DNA from: DAITMV01 sp046318595
Lineage (GTDB): Bacteria > Pseudomonadota > Gammaproteobacteria > Burkholderiales > Burkholderiaceae_B
Assembly: GCA_046318595.1 (NCBI GenBank)
Contig: JBKCTV010000019.1
Coordinates: 1-26,646, forward strand
Direction of reading: 5' to 3'
DNA length: 26,646 nt
Shown: positions 7,281 through 16,646 of the stretch, piece by piece
How positions within the stretch are numbered: the stretch's first letter is position 1
How the letters are laid out: each line of letters starts with the position of its first letter
Translations under genes and position numbers: made by a program
The notes under the pieces: generated by a model
Told to the model about the DNA's origin: nothing
The model's input: only the letters and a program-made list of their open reading frames with translations
Database searches by the model: none

Positions 7281-8726
7281 ATGCACGCCCAAGTTCAACT
7301 CAACACGCTCGACATGCTCAAAACCCGCAGCGGGCAGCCTGACTTCAAAATCGCTGATCCGACGCTCGCCGATTGGGGGCGCAAGGAAATCACGATCGCC
7401 GAGACCGAGATGCCCGGCCTGATGGCGATCCGTCGGGAATATGCAGCCGCGCAGCCGCTGAAAGGCGCACGCATCACCGGCTCGCTGCACATGACGATTC
7501 AAACCGCCGTGCTGATCGAAACCCTGACGGCGCTGGGCGCGCAGGTCCGCTGGGCATCGTGCAATATTTACTCGACCCAGGACCACGCCGCAGCAGCGAT
7601 CGCTGCGGGCGGCACGCCGGTATTCGCTTACAAAGGCGAGTCGCTGGAGGAATACTGGGATTACTCGCACCGGATTTTCGAATGGGCCGATGGCGGCTAT
7701 ACGAACATGATTCTGGACGATGGCGGCGACGCCACGCTGCTGCTGCATTTGGGTGCGCAAGCCGAGGGCGATCCGTCCTGTTTGAACAAGCCCAGCAGCG
7801 AGGAAGAAATCATCATGTTTGCGGCCATCAAGGCCAAGCTCGGGCAGGATGCCAGCTGGTATTCGCGGCGGCTGAAAGAAATCCGCGGTGTCACCGAGGA
7901 AACCACCACCGGTGTCAAGCGCCTGTATCAGATGGCGAAAGATGGTCAGTTGGCCTTCCCGGCGATCAACGTCAACGACTCGGTAACCAAGTCCAAATTC
8001 GATAATCTATACGGCTGTCGGGAATCTTTGGTCGATGGGATCAAGCGCGCGACCGATGTCATGATCGCCGGCAAGATCGCGGTCGTGGCCGGCTATGGGG
8101 ATGTCGGCAAGGGCTCCGCCCAGGCACTGCGCGCCTTGTCGGCGCAGGTTTGGGTGACCGAAATCGATCCGATCTGCGCACTGCAGGCAGCGATGGAGGG
8201 CTACCGGGTCGTGACAATGGAATATGCGGCCGATAAAGCGGATATTTTCGTAACCGCCACCGGCAACCGCGACATCATCACGCATGCGCACATGGCGGCG
8301 ATGAAAGATCAGGCCATCGTTTGCAACATCGGTCACTTCGACAATGAAATCGATGTCGGTTCGCTGAAAAACTACGAATGGGACAACATCAAACCGCAAG
8401 TCGATCACATCGTTTTCCCGGACGGCAAGCGCCTCATTTTGCTTGCTGAGGGCCGCCTGGTAAACCTGGGCTGCGGTACCGGCCATCCGAGCTACGTGAT
8501 GAGCTCGTCGTTTGCCAATCAGGTGCTGGCGCAGATCGAACTGTGGCAAAGGCATACCGACTACCCGATCGGCGTCTACGTTTTGCCCAAGCACCTCGAC
8601 GAAAAAGTCGCGTTATTGCAGTTGCAAAAGCTCAACGCCCAACTGACCCGGCTGAGCGATTCGCAGGCGGCTTACATCGGCGTGCAGACCGATGGCCCGT
8701 TCAAGCCGGAAAGCTATCGCTACTGA
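7281..8726 (+). CDS. ahcY: Adenosylhomocysteinase (SAH hydrolase)
   Basis: Splits S-adenosylhomocysteine, the product of SAM-dependent methylation, into homocysteine and adenosine. The 481-residue product has the substrate segment ITGSLHMTIQTAVLIETL (65-82), the NAD-binding motif GYGDVGKG (271-278) and the conserved C-terminus ending KPESYRY. Its length fits the long proteobacterial form with the insert near residues 150-190. AGGAG at 7270-7274 is a good ribosome binding site for the ATG at 7281. Only 43 nt separate it from metK, so there is no room for the SAH riboswitch that often precedes this gene in betaproteobacteria. It is probably cotranscribed from the metK promoter. Confidence 0.97.
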   Translation: MHAQVQLNTLDMLKTRSGQPDFKIADPTLADWGRKEITIAETEMPGLMAIRREYAAAQPLKGARITGSLHMTIQTAVLIETLTALGAQVRWASCNIYSTQDHAAAAIAAGGTPVFAYKGESLEEYWDYSHRIFEWADGGYTNMILDDGGDATLLLHLGAQAEGDPSCLNKPSSEEEIIMFAAIKAKLGQDASWYSRRLKEIRGVTEETTTGVKRLYQMAKDGQLAFPAINVNDSVTKSKFDNLYGCRESLVDGIKRATDVMIAGKIAVVAGYGDVGKGSAQALRALSAQVWVTEIDPICALQAAMEGYRVVTMEYAADKADIFVTATGNRDIITHAHMAAMKDQAIVCNIGHFDNEIDVGSLKNYEWDNIKPQVDHIVFPDGKRLILLAEGRLVNLGCGTGHPSYVMSSSFANQVLAQIELWQRHTDYPIGVYVLPKHLDEKVALLQLQKLNAQLTRLSDSQAAYIGVQTDGPFKPESYRY

Positions 8727-8730
8727 ACGC

Positions 8731-9564
8731 ATGGACATCAGTTTCGAGTTTTTTCCGCCGAAAACCCCCGAGGGCGAGCTCAAACTCGCAACGGCGTGTG
8801 CACGTTTGCAAACCGTTGGGCCGCGCTTTTATTCGGTGACATACGGCGCTGGCGGCACGACGCAAAGCGGCACGATCGACACCGTGCGCGACCTGCTCGC
8901 GCAGGGCTTCGACGCTGCACCGCATTTATCGTGCGTTGGATCGGAACCGGCGGCGATCGGCGATCTGCTCGACGCATTCAAAATCATGGGCGTACGGCGC
9001 ATCGTCGCCCTGCGCGGCGATTTGCCATCGGGCATGATCGGCGGCGGTGGCAGCCTGCGTTATGCGAGCGACCTGGTTGCTTTCATCCGCCGACACAGCG
9101 GCGATCACTTTCACATCGAAGTGGCGGCGTATCCCGAAATGCATCCGCAGGCGGTCAGTCCGCAGGCCGATCTGCAGGCTTTCGTCACCAAAGTGAAGGC
9201 CGGGGCAAATTCGGCGATCACGCAGTATTTTTACAATCCGGATGCATACGCGCGGTTCGTCGATGAGGTGGTGCGGCAAGGCGTTTATATTCCGATCGTG
9301 CCCGGCATCATGCCGATCACGAACTTCACGCAGCTCGCGCGGTTCTCAGACGCGTGCGGGGCGGAAATCCCTCGCTGGGTGCGGTTGAAGCTGCAAAGCT
9401 TCGGCGATGACCGCGCGGCGATTCAGGCGTTTGGTCATGAGGTGGCGGTGCGGCTGTGCGAAGCTTTGCAACGCGCCGGGGCCCCGGGCCTGCACTTTTA
9501 TACGATGAACAGCGCAGAACCGGCATTGGCCATCATGCGCGATCTGAAGTTGGCGAACGCGTGA
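8731..9564 (+). CDS. metF: Methylenetetrahydrofolate reductase
   Basis: Reduces 5,10-methylene-THF to 5-methyl-THF with FAD, supplying the methyl group for homocysteine remethylation. The 277-residue TIM-barrel product begins MDISFEFFPPKTPEGE, where the glutamate in FEFFPPK is the catalytic residue. Later conserved stretches are YSVTYGAGGTT, HLSCVG, ALRGDLP and FYNPDAYARFVDE. The start is the ATG at 8731, four bases after the ahcY stop; a frame-open extension back to 8692 lies wholly inside ahcY. There is no strong ribosome binding site, which fits coupling to ahcY translation. It ends the methyl-cycle run, and 57 nt separate it from the convergent cyclo-ligase gene. Confidence 0.96.
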   Translation: MDISFEFFPPKTPEGELKLATACARLQTVGPRFYSVTYGAGGTTQSGTIDTVRDLLAQGFDAAPHLSCVGSEPAAIGDLLDAFKIMGVRRIVALRGDLPSGMIGGGGSLRYASDLVAFIRRHSGDHFHIEVAAYPEMHPQAVSPQADLQAFVTKVKAGANSAITQYFYNPDAYARFVDEVVRQGVYIPIVPGIMPITNFTQLARFSDACGAEIPRWVRLKLQSFGDDRAAIQAFGHEVAVRLCEALQRAGAPGLHFYTMNSAEPALAIMRDLKLANA

Positions 9565-9621
9565 AAGTTGCGCGATGGCAAAAGCGAATACCAAGCGGCG
9601 GAAGCGTTAGCTCATGATTGC

Positions 9622-10236
9622 TTACACTCCGTTTGCGAACATTTGCAGGCCGTTCTCGGTCAGCATCGCATCCAGACACTGATCGTGCGACTCGGGCCGC
9701 CAACTCTCAGATACCTGACAGGCAAAGGCTACCCCTACGGCGAATGGTGTCCTCGACGAAGCTCGCCAATCCATTAGCGTCCGATCAAACCACCCGCCTC
9801 CGTATCCCAGCCGAAAACCTTGCGCATTGAACCCAACACAAGGCAATAAAACGAGATCGGGCTCAACTGGTATAAAATCGATGGGAATAGAAATGTCATG
9901 TTCGCCTTTTTTAAGCCCATTTCCAGAAGTCCACGCCGCATAATGCAAACGTAGGGCACCCGCTTGCACGTCCAGAGGTAGCGAGGTCGGCAGCACGGGC
10001 AAAGCCCAGCGGACAGCGGATAGGCGTTTTGTCAGCGGGATCAGGTCAAGCTCGCCGCGGACTGGCATATAAGTACCGACACAAGCTGGTCGTCGCGCCG
10101 CAATGAATGCTTCGAGCACTTGCGCAACTTTCGCCTCCGCCATTTGTCTGACGCTGACGGGCAAGGCTTGGCGTTTATGAATCAATGCCTGCCGGACGAT
10201 TTTTTTGTCGTCTTTTTTAAACAAAGGTTTCAACAT
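9622..10236 (-). CDS. fau: 5-formyltetrahydrofolate cyclo-ligase
   Basis: ATP-dependent conversion of 5-formyl-THF to 5,10-methenyl-THF, returning this folate to the active pool. The 204-residue product shows the family features: a basic N-terminus with RQALIHKRQALP, the substrate segment MPVRGELDL and the ATP-binding motif GFRLGYGGGWFDRTL near residues 146-160. It is adjacent to metF, the other folate gene here, but convergent with it. Its ATG (10236-10234) shares CATG with the divergent slt ATG. The Shine-Dalgarno-like AAGGA lies only about 2 nt before this ATG, so the next codon, TTG at 10233, could be the real start. Confidence 0.9.
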   Translation of the reverse strand: MLKPLFKKDDKKIVRQALIHKRQALPVSVRQMAEAKVAQVLEAFIAARRPACVGTYMPVRGELDLIPLTKRLSAVRWALPVLPTSLPLDVQAGALRLHYAAWTSGNGLKKGEHDISIPIDFIPVEPDLVLLPCVGFNAQGFRLGYGGGWFDRTLMDWRASSRTPFAVGVAFACQVSESWRPESHDQCLDAMLTENGLQMFANGV

Positions 10237-12256
10237 GTTCCTTCACTGGAATCGCAGCAGGACCGGACGGATCGCCAAACGCTGGCTGATACTCGGCTGC
10301 CTGGCCGCTGGCTTATCGGCCCAGGGCGCGATGGCGCGCGCCGGTTACCGTGACGATGCTTTTTTGACTGCACGCGACGCGTTTCGGCAAGGCGATGTTA
10401 TCAAATTCGACCGTGCGGCCCAGCAAGTCGGCGACGATCATGCCCTGGCGGCCTACATCGACACATGGCGGTTCCGTCTAACGCAGATCGACACCGGCGC
10501 GGTCTGGCCGGAAATGACGGTAACGCGCATTCTGGATCAGCATGCCGGGACCTTGGCGGCCGAGCTGTTGCGCCGCGACTGGCTGCTAAACCTGGCCAAA
10601 CGCCAGGAGTGGACGACGTTTCGTCGACAATGGGCGAAACTGCTGACGCGCGACGATCCCAGCCTGCAATGCCTGAACCTATTGGCCGACATGGCGACAG
10701 GTATCAGCATCAACTCCCAGGCACGGCCCCTGCTGTTGTCCCCAAAGGAGCTGCCCGAGGGCTGTGTGCTGCTGGGTGAACGGATGTTTGCGGAGGGCAA
10801 GCTGACGCGCGAAGACCTTTTGCAGCGTATCCGTACGCTGACCGAGGCCAACCAGCGCGCCACGGCCAGGCGGGTGTATGAATACCTCATCGCGTTCGAT
10901 TCGGCAGGTACGATCAGCAGCCTGAGCAACTTCGATCAGGCCTACGACCGACCGCCGCTGTTTTTGGCAAGCCTGCCCCTGCGGTTGACGAATGCACAGC
11001 AGGAGCTGGCGACGCTGGCGATCGCGCGGGTCGCGCGTGACAACCCGGAGGATGCCGCCCGCTGGATCGGCAATCAGTTCGTCAACCGTCTGTCGGACAA
11101 TCAAAAAAGCTGGGCGTGGGGCCAAGTGGGATTGGGAGCAGCCAGAAAATGGCACCCCCGGGCGCTGGAATGGTATGGCTACAGCTCGGCCGATACGCGC
11201 AGCGAGGAAAACAACGAGTGGTATGTCCGCGCGGCTTTGCTGGCGCGCAACTGGAAACTGGTGCAACACATCGTCGACCTGATGCCGCCTGCGCAACGTG
11301 GCGAGCCCAGCTGGACTTACTGGCAAGGCCGCGCCCTGCAAGCGCAAGGAAATAACGAGGGGGCCCGCCAACAGTTCCAGAGCATTGGATCCCCGTTCAG
11401 CTTCTATGGAACACTGGCGCTCGAGGAGCTGGGGAAACCAGCCCACCATTTACCGCAAAGCCCCGCAGCCTCGCCGGCCGAGCTGCAAACGGCCGCGCGC
11501 CTGCAGGGTTTGCAGCGGGCCTTGCTGTGGTACCAGATGGGTCAACGGAACGAAGGTTTTCGCGAGTTCAATTTCACTTTACTCGGCATGCGCGACAGGC
11601 AATTGCTGGCCGCCGCCGAATGGGCCCGGCACAACGGTTTGTACGACCGCGCGATCGCCGCCGCCGATCGTACACAAAACGAACACGACGCCAGTCTGCG
11701 GTTTTTGACGCCGTTTCGCGAAGTCATGCAGACGCAGACACAACTGGCTGGGCTAGACGAGGCGTGGGCTTACGGCTTGATCCGTCAGGAATCGCGCTTC
11801 ATCATTGCCGCCCGGTCCAGCGTCGGCGCATCGGGTCTGATGCAGCTGATGCCGGCCACCGCGCAGATGGTCGCCAAAAAAATCGGCATGGTCGACTACA
11901 CGAAGGACAAAGTCAACGACATCAATGTGAATGTCCAGCTCGGCGTGAATTATTTGCGTATGATGCTCGATCAATTGGATAATTCCATGGTTCTGGCCTC
12001 GGCAGGCTATAACGCCGGGCCGGGCCGCCCCCGCGACTGGCGGACTCGTCTGCCGGCCGGCGAGAGCATCGAAGGCGCTATCTTCGCCGAAGCGATTCCG
12101 TTCAACGAAACGCGCGATTATGTAAAAAAAGTATTATCGAATACAACGCATTACGCTGCCTTATTCGAAAACCGCCCGCAGTCGCTCAAAGCACGGCTGG
12201 GAGTGATCATCGGACGAGGCGGCAGCGAGACGCAGCGTTTGGAAAAGGTTCAATGA
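10235..12256 (+). CDS. slt: Soluble lytic murein transglycosylase (Slt70 type)
   Basis: Cleaves peptidoglycan glycan strands with formation of 1,6-anhydro-muramic ends, in the periplasm. The 673-residue product has an N-terminal signal sequence (basic start, then WLILGCLAAGLSAQG). A long alpha-helical superhelical domain follows. The C-terminal SLT domain carries the catalytic Glu519 in LIRQESRF, with GLMQLMPATA and SAGYNAGPGR. Length is close to E. coli Slt70. I choose the ATG at 10235, which has AAAGG at 10223-10227 and sits just before the signal sequence, over 10205. The signal contains ILGC, which might act as a lipobox although Leu at -2 is unusual. The next gene starts one base after its stop. 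Confidence 0.93.
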   Translation: MFLHWNRSRTGRIAKRWLILGCLAAGLSAQGAMARAGYRDDAFLTARDAFRQGDVIKFDRAAQQVGDDHALAAYIDTWRFRLTQIDTGAVWPEMTVTRILDQHAGTLAAELLRRDWLLNLAKRQEWTTFRRQWAKLLTRDDPSLQCLNLLADMATGISINSQARPLLLSPKELPEGCVLLGERMFAEGKLTREDLLQRIRTLTEANQRATARRVYEYLIAFDSAGTISSLSNFDQAYDRPPLFLASLPLRLTNAQQELATLAIARVARDNPEDAARWIGNQFVNRLSDNQKSWAWGQVGLGAARKWHPRALEWYGYSSADTRSEENNEWYVRAALLARNWKLVQHIVDLMPPAQRGEPSWTYWQGRALQAQGNNEGARQQFQSIGSPFSFYGTLALEELGKPAHHLPQSPAASPAELQTAARLQGLQRALLWYQMGQRNEGFREFNFTLLGMRDRQLLAAAEWARHNGLYDRAIAAADRTQNEHDASLRFLTPFREVMQTQTQLAGLDEAWAYGLIRQESRFIIAARSSVGASGLMQLMPATAQMVAKKIGMVDYTKDKVNDINVNVQLGVNYLRMMLDQLDNSMVLASAGYNAGPGRPRDWRTRLPAGESIEGAIFAEAIPFNETRDYVKKVLSNTTHYAALFENRPQSLKARLGVIIGRGGSETQRLEKVQ

Positions 12257-12257
12257 C

Positions 12258-13217
12258 ATGAAATTCGAGAATGTGCTGCTGATCGGCGGCAACGGCTTTA
12301 TCGGCCTGCATGTGGCGTCAGCCCTGGCGGCACAAACCAAACGGATCACTGTGGTCTGTCGCCGGCGCGACCACGCAAAGCATCTATTGCCGCTACCGAC
12401 AGCGGATATCGTGCAAGGCGACATTTGGGACGACGAGGTGCTGGCGCGTGCCCTGCAGGGCAAGGATGCAGTCATCAACCTGGCCGGCATTCTGCAAGGC
12501 TCGCGCGGCTCACCATACGGCAAGGAGTTTCGCCGCGCCCATGTCGAGCTGCCTAAACGCCTGATCGAGTTCGCCGCCAAAGCTGGCGTATCGCGTTTGC
12601 TGCACATGAGCGCGTTGGGCGTATCAGACAATAAAGGTCCAAGCATGTATCTGCGTTCGAAAGCCGACGGAGAGTCGGCCGTGCGCCAGAGCGCTTTGCA
12701 CTGGACGATTTTCCGGCCATCAGTGGTGTTCGGGCCCGGAGACAATTTTTTGAACGCCTTTGCGCGCTTGGCGGCCCTCGTGCCGTTCTTCCCGGTGGCC
12801 AAGGCAGGTGCCCGCCTGCAGCCGATTTTCGTGCAGGATGTGGCCAAGGCCTTCGTCAACGCGCTGGACAACCCGCTGACCTTCGGCAAAACCTACGAGC
12901 TGGCTGGGCCGACGGTGTATACGCTGGGCGAGCTCGTCGGGTTCGCCGCGCAAGCGGCGGGCCATCCGCGGCCCGTATTGCGCCTGCCGAGCGCGCTGGG
13001 TCGCCTGCAGGCGATGCTGATGGAAATGCTGCCCGGCACGCCGATGTTGAGCCGCGACAACCTCGACTCGCTGATGGCGAACGGCACGGCGGAAAACCCG
13101 CCCGCCCCCGAACTGGGCATCGTCCCTACCGCCATGGAGCCAGTCGCGCTCGAGTATCTCGCGCCCGTCTCCACGCCCAGCGAGATGGACCGTTTGCGCA
13201 CCAGGGCCCACCGCTGA
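12258..13217 (+). CDS. NAD(P)-binding SDR protein, complex I NDUFA9-like
   Basis: Atypical short-chain dehydrogenase resembling the NDUFA9 accessory subunit of mitochondrial complex I; the bacterial role is not established. The 319-residue product has the Rossmann glycine motif GGNGFIG (10-16), the NLAGILQG segment typical of this subfamily, and Tyr131/Lys135 in YLRSK at the YxxxK position. FRPSVVFGPGDNFLN follows. Its ATG lies one base after the slt stop, with GGAAAAGG at 12241-12248 as ribosome binding site, so it is almost surely cotranscribed with slt. No membrane segment is evident. An unrelated sugar epimerase is possible but less likely. Confidence 0.82.
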   Translation: MKFENVLLIGGNGFIGLHVASALAAQTKRITVVCRRRDHAKHLLPLPTADIVQGDIWDDEVLARALQGKDAVINLAGILQGSRGSPYGKEFRRAHVELPKRLIEFAAKAGVSRLLHMSALGVSDNKGPSMYLRSKADGESAVRQSALHWTIFRPSVVFGPGDNFLNAFARLAALVPFFPVAKAGARLQPIFVQDVAKAFVNALDNPLTFGKTYELAGPTVYTLGELVGFAAQAAGHPRPVLRLPSALGRLQAMLMEMLPGTPMLSRDNLDSLMANGTAENPPAPELGIVPTAMEPVALEYLAPVSTPSEMDRLRTRAHR

Positions 13218-13245
13218 TCGCGCTACCGATTTTTGAAAGACGAGC

Positions 13246-14439
13246 ATGAACGCACCGATGGCAAGCCATTCTTTTTTGATGAATACCTATTCCCGACAAA
13301 ATATCGCCTTTTCGCATGGTAGCGGCGTTTGGCTGTGGGATACGGAGGGTCGCCGGTACCTGGACGCACTGTCAGGAATCGCCGTCAATGGACTGGGCCA
13401 TAACCATCCCCGCCTGGTCAAAGCGATTGCCGGGCAGGCTGCACGCGTGATCCACACGTCCAATTTATTTCAAGTACCCGAACAGGAAGCACTGGCCCAG
13501 CGGCTGTGTGAGCTGTCGGGTATGCGCGAAGCGTTTTTTTGCAATTCGGGCGCCGAGGCCAACGAGGCTGCGATCAAAATTGCGCGGCGGTATGCGCATC
13601 AGCGCGGCAACGATGCGGCACAAATCATCGTCATGGACCGCGCCTGGCATGGCCGCACCCTGGCCACCTTGGCCGCCACCGACAGCGACAAGGCCAAGCA
13701 GGGCTTTGGCGAGCTGCCGGGCGGATTCGTGCGCACGGCTTACCGCGACCTGGACGCTGTCCGTCAAGCCGGCGAGCGCGAACCGGGCGTCGTTGCAGTG
13801 CTGCTGGAAGTACTGCAGGGCGAGGGCGGCATTCGTGAAGCCGATATTGACTACTTACGCGGCCTGCGCGCATTGTGCAGCGCACACGGCTGGCTACTGA
13901 TGGTCGACGAGGTGCAAAGCGGTATCGGCCGGACCGGCGCCTGGTTTGCGTATCAGCATGCCGGCATCATGCCCGATGTCATTACGCTGGCCAAAGGTCT
14001 GGGGTCGGGCGTACCGATCGGTGCCTGCCTGGCGGGCGGTGCAGCCACCGGCGTCATGCAGCCCGGTTCGCATGGCACGACATTCGGCGGAGGTCCGCTG
14101 GTCAGCGTGGCGGCGCTGGAGACGTTAAGCATCATGGCCGACGATGGCCTACTGGCGAACGCCGCCGCGATCGGCAATTACCTGCTCGACGGTCTGAGCT
14201 CAGCGCTGCAAGGTATGGCGGGCGTGAAGGACATCCGCGGTCATGGCCTGATGATCGGTATCGAGCTGGACCGCCCTTGCGTCTCGCTGATCGCTCGCGG
14301 GCTGGAACGCAGTGTCATCATCAATGTCACCCGGGAAAACGTCGTACGCCTGTTGCCGCCGCTGATTTTCAGCCGGGCGGATGCCGATGTTCTGTTGACC
14401 GAACTCAAAGCACTGATCGGCGAGTTTCTCGATGAGTAA
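13246..14439 (+). CDS. argD: Acetylornithine aminotransferase
   Basis: PLP-dependent class III aminotransferase acting on N-acetylornithine in arginine synthesis (ArgD enzymes may also serve succinyl-DAP in lysine synthesis). The 397-residue product has SGAEANE (101-107) for cofactor binding, Asp221 in the DEVQSG motif and the Schiff-base Lys250 in ITLAKGLGSG. TTFGGGPL follows. The start used is the ATG at 13246; Met5 (13258) is an alternative. The 3' end overlaps argF by 8 nt, which supports the arginine assignment over other class III aminotransferases. Confidence 0.92.
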   Translation: MNAPMASHSFLMNTYSRQNIAFSHGSGVWLWDTEGRRYLDALSGIAVNGLGHNHPRLVKAIAGQAARVIHTSNLFQVPEQEALAQRLCELSGMREAFFCNSGAEANEAAIKIARRYAHQRGNDAAQIIVMDRAWHGRTLATLAATDSDKAKQGFGELPGGFVRTAYRDLDAVRQAGEREPGVVAVLLEVLQGEGGIREADIDYLRGLRALCSAHGWLLMVDEVQSGIGRTGAWFAYQHAGIMPDVITLAKGLGSGVPIGACLAGGAATGVMQPGSHGTTFGGGPLVSVAALETLSIMADDGLLANAAAIGNYLLDGLSSALQGMAGVKDIRGHGLMIGIELDRPCVSLIARGLERSVIINVTRENVVRLLPPLIFSRADADVLLTELKALIGEFLDE

Positions 14440-15361
14440 GCCTGTACCTGCGAAACATTTTCTGACCTTCCGCGATTTGTCGCGCGGCGACTTCGATTAT
14501 TTGATGGAACGCTCGCGTGACATCAAGGCGCGGTTTCGCCGCTACGAACCTTACTATCCATTGCAGGACCGCACGCTGGTCATGATTTTCGAAAAAGCGT
14601 CGACGCGCACACGACTGAGCTTCGAAGCTGGCATGCATCAGCTAGGGGGCACCGCGATTTATCTGAACACCCGGGACTCCCAGCTTGGCCGCGGCGAACC
14701 GCTCGAGGACGCCGCGCAGGTGATGTCGCGCATGTGCGATGTCGTCATGATCCGCACCTATGAGCAAAGCATCATCGAGCGCTTCGCAGCGCACTCCCGC
14801 GTCCCGGTCATCAACGGTCTGACCAACGAATACCATCCTTGCCAGACGCTGGCGGATATTTTCACCTATATCGAACAACGCGGCGCCATCACCGGAAAAA
14901 CGGTGGCCTGGATCGGCGACAGCAACAATGTTTGCAATACCTGGCTGCAAGCAGCCGCCACGCTCGACTTCAAGCTGCACGTCTCCACGCCGCCCGGTTA
15001 TGAAATCGAGGCCGAGCGGCTCCAGGCCGCGCGCCAGTATTGTGAAGTTTTCGCGGACCCGATGGATGCTTGCCGTCAAGTCGACCTGGTCACCACGGAT
15101 GTCTGGACCAGCATGGGCTTCGAAGCCGAAAATGAAGAACGCCGTGCGGCGTTTGCCGATTGGCAGGTCGATGGCGACATGATGCGGATCGCACGGCCAA
15201 ACGCCCTCTTCATGCATTGCCTGCCGGCGCATCGCGGTGTGGAAGTCAGCGCCGAGGTCATCGACTGCCCGCAAAGCGTCGTATGGGAGGAAGCCGAAAA
15301 TCGTCTGCATACCCAGAAGGCCCTGCTCGAATATTTATTGTGTGGACGGGTCAATGCCTGA
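14432..15361 (+). CDS. argF: Ornithine carbamoyltransferase
   Basis: Forms citrulline from ornithine and carbamoyl phosphate. The 309-residue product has the carbamoyl-phosphate motif STRTR (57-61), HPCQ (135-138), the ornithine-binding DVWTSMGFE region and HCLPAHRG (262-269) with the catalytic cysteine. Length is normal for a trimeric anabolic enzyme. The ATG at 14432 lies within the last codons of argD, so translation is likely coupled. argG follows after 45 nt. Confidence 0.97.
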   Translation: MSKPVPAKHFLTFRDLSRGDFDYLMERSRDIKARFRRYEPYYPLQDRTLVMIFEKASTRTRLSFEAGMHQLGGTAIYLNTRDSQLGRGEPLEDAAQVMSRMCDVVMIRTYEQSIIERFAAHSRVPVINGLTNEYHPCQTLADIFTYIEQRGAITGKTVAWIGDSNNVCNTWLQAAATLDFKLHVSTPPGYEIEAERLQAARQYCEVFADPMDACRQVDLVTTDVWTSMGFEAENEERRAAFADWQVDGDMMRIARPNALFMHCLPAHRGVEVSAEVIDCPQSVVWEEAENRLHTQKALLEYLLCGRVNA

Positions 15362-15406
15362 CCGCATGACGTAGAATGCTGGGTTTTCGAATTATTGCGC
15401 AGAGCC

Positions 15407-16630
15407 ATGAGCGACATCAATAAAGTAGTACTGGCCTATTCGGGCGGACTGGATACATCGGTTATTTTGAAGTGGCTGCAGGATACCTACGGCTGCGAAA
15501 TCGTGACTTTCACAGCCGACCTCGGGCAGGGCGAAGAGCTCGAGCCGGCTCGGCAAAAAGCGCTGAAGTTTGGTATCAAGCCGGACAATATTTATATCGA
15601 CGACCTGCGCGAGGAGTTCGTCCGCGACTTCGTATTTCCGATGTTTCGCGCCAATACAGTGTATGAGGGCGAATATTTACTCGGCACCTCGATCGCCCGG
15701 CCATTGATCGCTAAGCGGCAGATCGAAATCGCGAATGCAACCGGCGCCGATGCGGTGGCGCATGGCGCCACGGGCAAGGGCAACGACCAGGTGCGGTTCG
15801 AGATGGGCTATTACGGACTGAAGCCGGATGTCAAAGTGATCGCGCCGTGGCGCGAGTGGGATCTGCTGTCGCGCGAGAAATTGCTAGCCTACGCAGAGGC
15901 CGCCGGCATCGCCGTCGACATGAAACACCGCAACGGCGGCGCGCCCTACTCGATGGACGCCAACCTGCTGCACATCAGTTTCGAGGGGCGCCACCTGGAA
16001 AACCCGTCGGCTGAAGCCGAGGAAAGCATGTGGCGCTGGACGGTTTCGCCAGAAGCCGCACCCGACGCGGCGGAATACCTCGATATCCGCTTCGAGCGTG
16101 GCGACATCGTCAGTCTGAATAACCAATCTTTGAGCCCGGCAGACGTACTGACCCAGCTCAACGCACTTGGCGGAAAACATGGCATCGGGCGGCTCGACCT
16201 TGTCGAAAACCGCTACGTCGGCATGAAATCACGCGGGTGCTACGAAACTCCCGGCGGCACGATAATGCTCAAAGCACATCGCGCGATCGAATCGATTACC
16301 CTCGATCGCGAGGTAGCGCATTTGAAAGACGATCTCATGCCGCGCTACGCGAGCTTGATTTACAACGGCTACTGGTGGGCGCCGGAGCGGGTTGCGCTGC
16401 AAACGCTGATCGACCACACGCAGACCGGTGTCAACGGCTGGGTGCGCGTCAAGCTCTACAAAGGCAACGTAATCATCGTCGCGCGCGATTCCGACGATAG
16501 TCTGTTCGACCAGAACATCGCGACTTTCGATGACGATGGCGGCGCATACAATCAGGCCGATGCGGGGGGGTTCATCAAGCTGAACGCTTTGCGGCTACGG
16601 ATCGCGGCGAATGCACGTAAGCGGCTTTGA
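15407..16630 (+). CDS. argG: Argininosuccinate synthase
   Basis: Joins citrulline and aspartate using ATP. The 407-residue product opens with the ATP pyrophosphatase P-loop AYSGGLDTS (10-18). It continues with FTADLGQGEE, ATGKGNDQVRFE and the citrulline/aspartate-binding stretches typical of ArgG. The start is the ATG at 15407 (MSDINKVVLAYSGG); a frame-open position at 15395 would add four residues. It completes argD-argF-argG. argB, argC, argH and argJ/argA are not in the window. It converges on the accessory LRR gene with 16 nt between them, a span containing a short GC hairpin but no T-tract. Confidence 0.97.
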   Translation: MSDINKVVLAYSGGLDTSVILKWLQDTYGCEIVTFTADLGQGEELEPARQKALKFGIKPDNIYIDDLREEFVRDFVFPMFRANTVYEGEYLLGTSIARPLIAKRQIEIANATGADAVAHGATGKGNDQVRFEMGYYGLKPDVKVIAPWREWDLLSREKLLAYAEAAGIAVDMKHRNGGAPYSMDANLLHISFEGRHLENPSAEAEESMWRWTVSPEAAPDAAEYLDIRFERGDIVSLNNQSLSPADVLTQLNALGGKHGIGRLDLVENRYVGMKSRGCYETPGGTIMLKAHRAIESITLDREVAHLKDDLMPRYASLIYNGYWWAPERVALQTLIDHTQTGVNGWVRVKLYKGNVIIVARDSDDSLFDQNIATFDDDGGAYNQADAGGFIKLNALRLRIAANARKRL

Positions 16631-16646
16631 CGAACCCCGACTGGGG

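Noticed and set aside
15372..15377. TAGAAT in the argF-argG gap as a -10 box for a separate argG promoter.
   Set aside because: No acceptable -35 hexamer at 15-19 bp spacing.
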